In this document: positions 50,031 through 62,300 of the stretch, in pieces
Layout of the letters: the number at the start of each line of letters is the position of its first letter
How positions within the stretch are numbered: the first letter of the stretch is position 1
NCBI GenBank assembly: GCA_037013495.1
Contig: CM072803.1
Span: 55,627,627 to 55,691,626 of the forward strand
DNA from: Hippophae tibetana
Taxonomy: Eukaryota > Streptophyta > Magnoliopsida > Rosales > Elaeagnaceae
Reading direction: 5' to 3'
DNA length: 64,000 nt
The notes under the pieces: model-generated
The model's input: only the letters and a program-made list of their open reading frames with translations
What the model was told of the DNA's origin: nothing
Database searches by the model: none
Program-made: the position numbers and the translations under genes

Positions 50031-52711
50031 TTAATTTGCCTGTGCGGGGAATTAGGATTTACAAAGGAAAGAAAATAATCATAGATCATGAGGAAAAATC
50101 AATAAGGGGATAATAATACATAATCATTTTCTGATATCTATATTATAAAAGAAAGTTGGCAAAATAAATACTACGCGTTTTATTTCCTAATAATTATGAT
50201 ATATTTAAGTGAAATTATTCGTCTTATGATGGAAAACTATTTAAATTTGAAATTTTGTTCATTATTCTAAATAAGAGATCAATAATTCTCATTTTCGACT
50301 CATTTTTGACATCAATATTCTTAACTTATTTATAAGTTATTTTCGTTTTTTTGGATGGCATCGTAATGAATTTGCCTTTGGTTGTCCCCTTCTCCCTAGA
50401 AATCTAGGTCTTCAACCTATTCTAAGAGTAAGAATTAGTGAAATATGATGCTACATATTACGCTCATCCACAATAGCAATTTTTCTAGCTAGGTAACAAA
50501 AAGTTTAAAATGATGTCTGAAACAACCTCTATCCATTAACATTTTTCATTTGGAAGGGAGGTAATATAATTTGCATGAATTTGCCTATGAGGGGAATTAG
50601 GACTTACAAAGGAAAAATAATAATCATAGATTATGGGGAAAAATCAATAAGGGGATAATAATACATAATCATTTTCTCATATCTATATTATAAAAGAAAG
50701 TTGGCAAAATAAATACTACGCGTTTAATTTCTTAATAATTATGATATATTTAAGTGAAATTATTACATCTTATGATGCAAAACTATTTAAATTTGAAATT
50801 TTTATTCATTATTCTAAATAAGAGATCAATAATTCTCATTTTCGACTCATTTTTGAAATCAATATTCTTAACTTATTTATAAGTTACTGGGGTTTTTTTG
50901 GATGGCATCGTAATGAATTTGCCTATGCTTTTCCCTTTCTCCCTAGAAATCCAGGTTTCAAACCCATTCTAAGAGTAAGAGTTAGTGAAATATGATGCTA
51001 CATATTACGCTCATCCACAATAGCAATTTTTCTAGCTCGGTAACAAAAAGTTTACAAATGATGTCTGAAACAACCTCTATCCATCAACATTTTTCATTTG
51101 GAAGGGAGGTAATATAATTTGCATTAATTTGCCTGTGCGGGGAATTAGGATTTACAAAGGAAAGAAAATAATCATAGATCATGAGGAAAAATCAATAAGG
51201 GGATAATAATACATAATCATTTTCTGATATCTATATTATAAAAGAAAGTTGGCAAAATAAATACTACGCGTTTTATTTCCTAATAATTATGATATATTTA
51301 AGTGAAATTATTCGTCTTATGATGCAAAACTATTTAAATTTGAAATTTTGTTCATTATTCTAAATAAGAGATCAATAATTCTCATTTTCGACTCATTTTT
51401 GACATCAATATTCTTAACTTATTTATAAGTTATTTTCGTTTTTTTGGATGGCATCGTAATGAATTTGCCTTTGGTTGTCCCCTTCTCCCTAGAAATCTAG
51501 GTCTTCAACCTATCTAAGAGTAAGAATTAGTGAAATATGATGCTACATATTACGCTCATCCACAATAGCAATTTTTCTAGCTAGGTAACAAAAAGTTTAC
51601 AAATGATGTCTGAAACAACCTCTATCAATCAACATTTTTCATTTGGAAGGGAGGTAATATAATTTGCATGAATTTGCCTATGCGGGGAATTAGGACTTAC
51701 AAAGGAAAAATAATAATCATAGATCATGGGGAAAAATCAATAAGGGGATAATAATACATAATCATTTTCTCATATCTATATTATAAAAGAAAGTTGGCAA
51801 AATAAATACTACGCGTTTTATTTCCTAATAATTATGATATATTTAAGTGAAATTATTACATCTTATGATGCAAAACTATTTAAATTTGAAATTTTTATTC
51901 ATTATTCTAAATAAGAGATCAATAATTCTCATTTTCGACTCATGTTTGACATCAATATTCTTAACTTATTTATAAGTTACTGGGGTTTTTTTGGATGGCA
52001 TCGTAATGAATTTGCCTATGCTTTTCCCTTTCTCCCTAGAAATCTAGGTTTCAAACCCATTCTAAGAGTAAGAGTTAGTGAAATATGATGCTACGTATTA
52101 CGCTCATCCACAATAACAATATTTCTAGCTACGTTACAAAAAGTTTACAAATGATGTCTGAAACAACCTCTATCCATCAACATTTTTCATTTGGAAGGGA
52201 GGTAATATAATTTGCATGAATTTGCCTGTGCGGGGAATTAGGACTTACAAAGGAAAAAAATTTATCATAGATCATGAGGACAAATCAATAAGGGGATAAT
52301 AATACATAATCATTTTCTCATATCTATATTATAAAAGAAAGTTGGCAAAATAAATACTACGCGTTTTATTTCCTAATAATTATGATATATTTAAGTGAAA
52401 TTATTACGTCTTATGATGCAAAACTATTTAAATTTGAAATTTTGTTTATTATTCTAAATAAGAGATCAATAATTCTCATTTTCGACTCATTTTTGACATC
52501 AATATTATTAACTTATTTATAAGTTATTGTGGCTTTTTTGGATGGCATCGTAATGAATTTGCCTTTGGTTTTCCCTTTCTCCCTACAAATCTTGGTTTCA
52601 AACCCATTCTAAGAGTAAGAGTTAGTAAAATATGATGCTACATATTACGCTCATCCACAATAGCAATTTTTCTAGCTCGGTAACAAAAAGTTTACAAATG
52701 ATGTCTGAAAT
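50031..52711. repeat. Copies 93-97: B, C1/A, B, C1, A
   Basis: Anchors 50551, 51099, 51644, 52192 and 52739 lie 18,034-18,035 bp (33 monomers) downstream of copies 60-64, with the same class order and the rare marks CTCATGTTTGAC and AGCTACGTTAC. Copy 93 lacks a base pair in GTTTACAAATG (GTTTAAAATG near 50,503) and has CGTTTAATTTC. Copy 96 has AAAAATTTATCATAG near 52,256 instead of AATAATCATAG. The D tail of copy 97 leads into the trimer duplication that follows. Confidence 0.75.
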
Positions 52712-54351
52712 AACCTCTATCCATCAACATTTTTCATTTGGAAGGGAGGTAATATAATTTGCATGAATTTGCCTGTGCGGGGAATTAGGACTTACAAAGG
52801 AAAGAAAATAATCATAGATCATCGAGAAAAAGCAAAAAGGGGAAAATAAAACATAACCATTTTCTCATGTCTATATTATAAAAGAAAGTTGGCGAAATAA
52901 ATACTACGCGTTTTATTTCCTAATAATTATGATATATTTAAATGAAATTATTCGTCTTATGATGCAAAACTATTTAAATTTGAAATTTTGTTCATTATTC
53001 TAAATAAGAGATCAATAATTCTCATTTTCGAGTCATTTTTGACATCAATATTCTTAACTTATTTATAAGTTCTTTTCGTTTTTTTGGATGGCATCGTAAT
53101 GAATTTGCCTTTGGTTGTCCCCTTCTCCCTAGACATCTAGGTTTCCAACCTATTGTAAGAGTAAGAGTTAGTGAAATATGATGCTACATATTACGCTCAT
53201 CCACAATAGCAATTTTTATAGCTAGGTAACAAAAAGTTTACAAATGATGTCTGAAACAACCTCTATCCATCAACATTTTTCATTTGGAAGGGAGGTACTA
53301 TAATTTGCATGAATTTGCCTGTGCGGGGAATTAGGACTTACAAAGGAAAAAAAATAATCAGAGATCATGAGGAAAAATCAATAAGGGGATAATAATACAT
53401 AATCATTTTCTCATATCTATATTATAAAAGAAAGTTGGAAAAATAAATACTACGCGTTTTATTTCCTAATAATTATGATATATTTAAGTGAAATTATTAC
53501 GTCTTATGATGCAAAACTATTTAAATTTGAAATTTTGTTCATTATTCTAAATAAGAGATCAATAATTCTCATTTTCGACTCATTTTTGACATCAATATTA
53601 TTAACTTATTTATAAGTTATTGTGGTTTTTTTGGATGGCATCGTAATGAATTTGCCTTTGGTTGTCCCTTTTTCCCTTGAAATCTAGGTTTCAAACCCAT
53701 TCTAAGAGTAAGAGTTAGTAAAATATGATGCTACATATTACGCTCATCCACAATAGCAATTTTTCTAGCTCGGTAACAAAAAGTTTACAAATGATGTCTG
53801 AAATAACCTCTATCCATCAACATTTTTCATTTGGAAGGGAGGTAATATAATTTGCATGAATTTGCCTCTGCGGGGAATTAGGATTTACAAAGGAAAGAAA
53901 ATAATCATAGATCATGAGGAAAAATCAATAAGGGGATAATAATACATAATCATTTTCTTATATCTATATTATAAAAGAAAGTTGGCAAAATAAATACTAC
54001 GTGTTTTATTTCCTAATAATTATGATATATTGAAATGAAATTATTCGTCTTATGATGCAAAACTATTTAAATTTGAAATTGTTTTCATTATTCTAAATAA
54101 GAGATCAATAATTCTCATTTTCGACCTATTTTTTACATCAATATTCTTAACTTATTTATAAGTTATTTTCGTTTTTTTGGATGGCATCGTAATGAATTTG
54201 CCTTTGGTTTGTCCCCTTCTCCCTAGAAATCTAGGTTTCAAACCTATTCTAAGAGTAAGAATTAGTGAAATATGATGCTACATATTACGCTCATCCACAA
54301 TAGCAATTTTTCTAGCTAGGTAACAAAAAGTTTACAAATGATGTCTTAAAC
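52712..54351. repeat. 1,640-bp trimer, copy 1 of an apparently identical tandem pair
   Basis: The unit is B (GTTCTTTTCG, CTAGACATC, TTTTTATAGC, GGTACTATAATT), A (CCCTTTTTCCCTTG, GCCTCTGC) and B (GACCTATTTT, CCTTTGGTTTGTCC, GATGTCTTAAAC), beginning in the tail of copy 97. Every stretch I compared with the next copy matched at an offset of exactly 1,640, including private marks TTTTTATAGC (53,211/54,851), GGTACTATAA (53,295/54,935) and GTCTTAAAC (54,343/55,983). The trimer combines pieces also found at 44.7-47.2 kb. Confidence 0.9.
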
Positions 54352-56051
54352 AACCTCTATCCATCAACATTTTTCATTTGGAAGGGAGGTAATATAATTT
54401 GCATGAATTTGCCTGTGCGGGGAATTAGGACTTACAAAGGAAAGAAAATAATCATAGATCATCGAGAAAAAGCAAAAAGGGGAAAATAAAACATAACCAT
54501 TTTCTCATGTCTATATTATAAAAGAAAGTTGGCGAAATAAATACTACGCGTTTTATTTCCTAATAATTATGATATATTTAAATGAAATTATTCGTCTTAT
54601 GATGCAAAACTATTTAAATTTGAAATTTTGTTCATTATTCTAAATAAGAGATCAATAATTCTCATTTTCGAGTCATTTTTGACATCAATATTCTTAACTT
54701 ATTTATAAGTTCTTTTCGTTTTTTTGGATGGCATCGTAATGAATTTGCCTTTGGTTGTCCCCTTCTCCCTAGACATCTAGGTTTCCAACCTATTGTAAGA
54801 GTAAGAGTTAGTGAAATATGATGCTACATATTACGCTCATCCACAATAGCAATTTTTATAGCTAGGTAACAAAAAGTTTACAAATGATGTCTGAAACAAC
54901 CTCTATCCATCAACATTTTTCATTTGGAAGGGAGGTACTATAATTTGCATGAATTTGCCTGTGCGGGGAATTAGGACTTACAAAGGAAAAAAAATAATCA
55001 GAGATCATGAGGAAAAATCAATAAGGGGATAATAATACATAATCATTTTCTCATATCTATATTATAAAAGAAAGTTGGAAAAATAAATACTACGCGTTTT
55101 ATTTCCTAATAATTATGATATATTTAAGTGAAATTATTACGTCTTATGATGCAAAACTATTTAAATTTGAAATTTTGTTCATTATTCTAAATAAGAGATC
55201 AATAATTCTCATTTTCGACTCATTTTTGACATCAATATTATTAACTTATTTATAAGTTATTGTGGTTTTTTTGGATGGCATCGTAATGAATTTGCCTTTG
55301 GTTGTCCCTTTTTCCCTTGAAATCTAGGTTTCAAACCCATTCTAAGAGTAAGAGTTAGTAAAATATGATGCTACATATTACGCTCATCCACAATAGCAAT
55401 TTTTCTAGCTCGGTAACAAAAAGTTTACAAATGATGTCTGAAATAACCTCTATCCATCAACATTTTTCATTTGGAAGGGAGGTAATATAATTTGCATGAA
55501 TTTGCCTCTGCGGGGAATTAGGATTTACAAAGGAAAGAAAATAATCATAGATCATGAGGAAAAATCAATAAGGGGATAATAATACATAATCATTTTCTTA
55601 TATCTATATTATAAAAGAAAGTTGGCAAAATAAATACTACGTGTTTTATTTCCTAATAATTATGATATATTGAAATGAAATTATTCGTCTTATGATGCAA
55701 AACTATTTAAATTTGAAATTGTTTTCATTATTCTAAATAAGAGATCAATAATTCTCATTTTCGACCTATTTTTTACATCAATATTCTTAACTTATTTATA
55801 AGTTATTTTCGTTTTTTTGGATGGCATCGTAATGAATTTGCCTTTGGTTTGTCCCCTTCTCCCTAGAAATCTAGGTTTCAAACCTATTCTAAGAGTAAGA
55901 ATTAGTGAAATATGATGCTACATATTACGCTCATCCACAATAGCAATTTTTCTAGCTAGGTAACAAAAAGTTTACAAATGATGTCTTAAACAACCTCTAT
56001 CCATCAACATTTTTCATTTGGAAGGGAGGTAATATAATTTGCATGAATTTG
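54352..56051. repeat. 1,640-bp trimer, copy 2 of an apparently identical tandem pair
   Basis: This is the second copy of the preceding trimer, with about 60 further bases matching past the unit end. The match stops near 56,052, where GCTTATGCGG replaces GCCTGTGCGG and the next monomer is C1. The absence of visible differences over a full 1,640-bp unit indicates either a very recent exchange or an assembly duplication. The sequence alone cannot separate these. Confidence 0.88.
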
Positions 56052-56692
56052 CTTATGCGGGGAATTAGGACTTACAAAGGAAAAATAATAATCATAGATC
56101 ATGGGGAAAAATCAATAAGGGGATAATAATACATAATCATTTTCTCATATCTATATTATAAAAGAAAGTTGGCAAAATAAATACTACGCGTTTTATTTCC
56201 TAATAATTATGATATATTTAAGTGAAATTATTACATCTTATGATGCAAAACTATTTAAATTTGAAATTTTTATTCATTATTCTAAATAAGAGATCAATAA
56301 TTCTCATTTTAGACTCATGTTTGATATCAATATTCTTAACTTATTTATAAGTTACTCGGGTTTTTTTGGATGGCATCGTAATGAATTTGCCTATGCTTTT
56401 CCCTTTCTCCCTAGAAATCTAGGTTTCAAACCCATTCTAAGAGTAAGAGTTAGTGAAATATGATGCTACGTATTACGCTCATCCACAATAACAATTTTTC
56501 TAGCTAGGTAACAAAAGGTTTGCAAATGATGTCTGAAACAACCTCTATCCATCAACATTTTTCATTTGGAAGGGAGGTAATATAATTTGCATGAATTTGC
56601 CTGTGCGGGGAATTAGGACTTACAAAGGAAAGAAAATAATCATAGATCATCGAGAAAAAGCAATAAGGGGAAAATAAAACATAACCATTTTC
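56052..56692. repeat. C1 monomer with D tail (copy 104 and its approach)
   Basis: This stretch contains ATTACATC, CATTTTAGACTCATGTTTGATATC, TTACTCGGG, CCTATGCTTTT, GTATTACG and AAAAGGTTTGCAAATG (two private changes near 56,517-56,522), then the CATCGAGAAAAAGC tail. The front is a C1 of the CATGTTT sub-line. The tail is D, so it is a hybrid. Confidence 0.75.
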
Positions 56693-59320
56693 TCATGTCT
56701 ATATTATAAAAGAAAGTTGGCAAAATAAATACTACGCGTTTTATTTCCTAATAATTATGATATATTTAAGTGAAATTATTACGTCTTATGATGCAAAACT
56801 ATTTAAATTTGAAATTTTGTTCATTATTCTAAATAAGAGATCAATAATTCTCATTTTCGACTCATTTTTGACATCAATATTCTTAACTTATTTATAAGTT
56901 ATTTTCATTTTTTTGGATGGCATCGTAATGAATTTGCCTTTGGTTTTCCCTTTCTCCCTACAAATCTTGGTTTCAAACCCATTCTAAGAGTAAGAGTTAG
57001 TGAAATATGATGCTACATATTACGCTCATCCACAATAGCAATTTTTCTAGCTCGGTAACAAAAAGTTAAAAATGATGTCTGAAACAACCTCTATCCATCA
57101 ACATTTTTCATTTGGAAGGGAGGTAATATAATTTGCATGAATTTCCCTGTGCGGGGAATTAGGATTTACAAAGGAAAGAAAATAATCATAGATCATGAGG
57201 AAAAATCAATAAGGGGATAATAATACATAATCATTTTCTGATATCTATATTATAAAAGAAAGTTGGCAAAATAAATACTACGCGTTTTATTTCCTTATAA
57301 TTATGATATATTTAAATGAAATTATTCGTCTTATGATGCAAGACTATTTAAATTTGAAATTTTGTTCATTATTCTAAATAAGAGATCAATAATTCTCATT
57401 TTCGACTCATTTTTTACATCAATATTCTTAACTTATTTATAAGTTATTTTCGTTTTTTTGGATGGCATCGTAATGAATTTGCCTTTGGTTGTCCCCTTCT
57501 CCCTAGAAATCTAGGTTTCAAACATATTCTAAGAGTTAGAGTTAGTGAAATATGATGCTACATATTACGCTCATCCACAATAGCAATTTTTCTAGCTAGG
57601 TAACAAAAAGTTTACAAATGATGTCTGAAACAACCTCTATCCATCAACATTTTTCATTTGGAAGGGAGGTAATATAATTTGCATGAATTTGCCTATGCGA
57701 GGAATTAGGACTTACAAAGGAAAAATAATAATCATAGATCATGGGGAAAAATCAATAAGGGGATAATAATACATAATCATTTTCTCATATCTATATTATA
57801 AAAGAAAGTTGTCGAAATAAATACTACGCGTTTTATTTCCTAATAATTATGATATATTTAAATGAAATTATTCGTCTTATGATGCAAAACTATTTAAATT
57901 TGAAATTTTGTTCATTATTCTAAATAAGAGATCAATAATTCTCATTTTCGACTCATTTTTTACATCAATATTCTTAACTTATTTATAAGTTATTTTCGTT
58001 TTTTTGGATGGCATCGTAATGAATTTGCCTTTGGTTGTCCCCTTCTCCCTAGAAATCTAGGTTTCAAACCTATTCTAAGAGTAAGAGTTAGTGAAATATG
58101 ATGCTACATATTACGCTCATCCACAATAGCAATTTTTCTAGCTAGGTAACAAAAAGTTTACAAATTATGTCTGAAACAACCTCTATCCATCAACATTTTT
58201 CATTTGGAAGGGAGGTAATATAATTTGAATGAATTTGCCTATGCGGGGAATTAGGACTTACAAAGGAAAAATAATAATCATAGATCATGGGGAAAAATCA
58301 ATAAGGGGATAAAAATACATAATCATTTTCTCATATCTATATTATAAAAGAAAGTTGGCAAAATAAATACTACGCGTTTTATTTCCTAATAATTATGATA
58401 TATTTAAGTGAAATTATTACGTCTTATGATGCAAAACTATTTAAATTTGAAATTTTGTTCATTATTCTAAATAAGAGATCAATAATTCTCATTTTCGACT
58501 CATTTTTGACATCAATATTCTTAACTTATTTATAAGTTACTGGGGTTTTTTTGGATGGCATCGTAATGAATTTGCCTTTGGTTTTCCCTTTCTCCCTAGA
58601 AATCTAGGTTTCAAACCCATTCTAAGAGTAAGAGTTAGTGAAATATGATGCTACGTATTACGCTCATCCACAATAACAATTTTTCTAGTTAGGTAACAAA
58701 AAGTTTACAAATGATGTCTGAAACAATCTCTATCCATCAACATTTTTCATTTGGAAGGGAGGTAATATAATTTGCATGAATTTGCCTGTGCCGGGAATTA
58801 TGACTTACAAAGGAAAAAACATAATCATAGATCATGAGGACAAATCAATAAGGGGATAATAATACATAATCATTTTCTCATATCTATATTATAAAAGAAA
58901 GTTGGCAAAATAAATACTACGCGTTTTATTTCCTAATAATTATGATATATTTAAGTGAAATTATTACGTCTTATGATGCCAAACTATTTAAATTTGAAAT
59001 TTTGTTCATTATTCTAAATAAGAGATCAATAATTCTCATTTTCGACTCATTTTTGACATCAATATTATTAACTTATTTATAAGTTATTGTGGTTTTTTTG
59101 GATGGCATCGTAATGAATTTGCCTTTGGTTTTCCCTTTCTCCCTACAAATCTAGGTTTCAAACCCATTCTAAGAGTAAGAGTTAGTAAAATATGATGCTA
59201 CATATTACGCTCATCCACAATAGCAATTTTTCTAGCTCGGTAAAAAAAGTTTACAAATGATGTCTGAAACACCCTCTATCCATCAACATTTTTCATTTGG
59301 AAGGGAGGTAATATAATTTG
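56693..59320. repeat. Five-monomer segment, copy 2 (partner 47,401-50,030)
   Basis: Copies 105-109 lie 9,292 bp downstream of 88-92. Changes seen only in this member include TTATTTTCATTTT (56,906), AAAAGTTAAAAATG (57,062), TTCCTTATAATT (57,292), AAACATATTC (57,523), CTAGTTAGG (58,686), ACAATCTC (58,734) and GGAAAAAACATAATC (58,812). This member has accumulated more private changes than its partner. Confidence 0.8.
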
Positions 59321-62300
59321 CATGAATTTGCCTATGCGGGGAATTAGGACTTACAAAGGAAAAATAATAATCATAGATCATGGGGAAAAATCAATAAGGG
59401 GATAATAATACATAATCATTTTCTCATATCTATATTATAATAGAAAGTTGGCAAAATAAATACTATGCGTTTTATTTCCTAATAATTATGATATATTTAA
59501 GTGAAATTATTACATCTTATGATGCAAAACAATTTAAATTTGAAATTTTTATTCATTATTCTAAATAAGAGATCAATAATTCTCATTTTCGACTCATTTT
59601 TGACATCAATATTCTTAACTTATTTATAAGTTACTGGGGTTTTTTTGGATGGCATCGTAATGAATTTGCCTTTGGTTTTCCCGTTCTCCCTACAAATCTA
59701 GGTTTCAAACCCATTCTAAGAGTAAGAGTTAGTAAAATATGATGCTACATATTACGCTCATCCACAATAGCAATTTTTCTAGCTAGGTAACAAAAAGTTT
59801 ACAAATGATGTCTGAAACAACCTCTATCCATTAACATTTTTCATTTGGAAGGGAGGTAATATAATTTGCATGAATTTGCCTATGAGGGGAATTAGGACTT
59901 ACAAAGGAAAAATAATAATCATAGATTATGGGGAAAAATCAATAAGGGGATAATAATACATAATCATTTTCTCATATCTATATTATAAAAGAAAGTTGGC
60001 AAAATAAATACTACGCGTTTTGTTTCCTAATAATTATGATATATTTAAGTGAAATTATTACGTCTTATGATGCAAAACTATTTAAATTTGAAATTTTGTT
60101 CATTATTCTAAATAAGAGATCAATAATTCTCATTTTCGACTCATTTTTGACATCAATATTATTAACTTATTTATAAGTTATTGTGGTTTTTTTGGATGGC
60201 ATCGTAATGAATTTTCCTTTGGTTGTCCCTTTCTCCCTAGAAATCTAGGTTTCAAACGCATTCTAAGAGTAAGAGTAAGTGAAATATGATTCTACATATT
60301 ACCCTCATCCACAATAGCAATTTTTCTAAATAGGTAACAAAAAGTTTACAAATGATGTCTGAAACAACCTCTATGCATCAACATTTTTCATTTGGAAGGG
60401 AGGTAATATAATTTGCATGAATTTGCCTATGCGGGGAATTAGGACTTACAAAGGAAAAATAATAATCATAGATCATGGGGAAAAATCAATAAGGGGATAA
60501 TAATACATAATCATTTTCTCATATCTATATTATAAAAGAAAGTTGGCAAAATAAATACTACGCGTTTTATTTCCTAATAATTATGATATATTTAAGTGAA
60601 ATTATTACGTCTTATGATGCAAAACTATTTAAATTTGAAATTTTGTTCATTATTCTAAATAAGAGATCAATAATTCTCATTTTCGACTCATTTTTTACAT
60701 CAATATTCTTAACTTATTTATATGTTATTTTCGTTTTTTTGGATGGCATCGTAATGAATTTGCCTTTGGTTGTCCCCTTCTCCCTAGAAATCTAGGTTTC
60801 AAACCTATTCTAAGAGTAAGAGTTAGTGAAATATGATGCTACATATTACGCTCATCCACAATAGCAATTTTTCTAGCTAGGTAACAAAAATTTTACAAAT
60901 GATGTCTCAAACAACCTCTATCCATCAACATTTTTCATTTGGAAGGGAGGTAATATAATTTGCATGAATTTGCCTATGCGGGGAATTAGGACTTACAAAG
61001 GAAAAATAATAATCATAGATCATGGGGAAAAATCAATAAGGGGATAATAATACATAATCATTTTCTCATATCTATATTATAAAAGAAAGTTGGCAAAATA
61101 AATACTACGCGTTTTATTTCCTAATAATTATGATATATTTAAGTGAAATTATTACGTCTTATGATGCAAAACTATTTAAATTTGAAATTTTGTTCATTAT
61201 TCTAAATAAGAGATCAATAATTCTCATTTTCGACTAATTTTTGACATCAATATTCTTAACTTATTTATAAGTTATTTTCGTTTTTTTGGATGGCATCGTA
61301 ATGAATTTGCCTTTGGTTGTCCCCTTCTCCCTAGAAATCTAGGTTTTCAACCTATTCTAAGAGTAAGAGTTAGTGAAATATGATGCTACATATTACGCTC
61401 ATCCACAATAGCAATTTTTCTAGCTAGGTAACAAAAAGTTTACAAATGATGTCTGAAACAACCTCTATCCATCAACATTTTTCATTTGGAAGGGAGGTAA
61501 TATAATTTGCATGAAATTGCCTATGCAGGGAATTAGGACTTACAAAGGAAAGAAAATAATCATAGATCATGAGGAAAAATGAATAAGGGGAAAATAAAAC
61601 ATAATCATTTTCTCATATCTATATTATAAAAGAAAGTTGTCGAAATAAATACTACGCGTTTTATTTCCAAATAATTATGATATGTATTTAAGTGAAATTA
61701 TTACGTCTTATGATGCTAAACTATTTAAATTTGAAATGTTGTTCATTATTCTAAATAAGAGATCAATAATTCTCATTTTCGATTCATTTTTGACATCAAT
61801 ATTCTTAACTTATTTATAAGTTATTGTGGTTTTTTTGGATGGCATCGTAATGAATTTTCCTTTGGTTGTCCCTTTATCCCTAGAAATCTAGGTTTCAAAC
61901 CCATTCTAAGAGTAAGAGTTAGTGAAATATGATGCTACATATTACGCTCATCCACAATAGCAATTTTTCTAGCTCGGTAACAAAAAGTTTACAAATGATG
62001 TCTGAAACAACCTCTATCCATCAACATTTTTCATTTGGAAGGGAGGTAATATAATTTGCATGAATTTGCCTGTGCGGGGAATTAGGACTTACAAAGGAAA
62101 GAAAATAATCGTAGATCATCGAGAAAAATCAATAAGGGGAAAATAAAACATAATCATTTTCTCATGTCTATATTATAAAAGAAAGTTGGCGAAATAAATA
62201 CTACGCGTTTTATTTCCTAATAATTATGATATATTTAAATGAAATTATTCGCCTTATGATGCAAAACTATTTAAATTTGAAAATTTGTTCATTATTCTAA

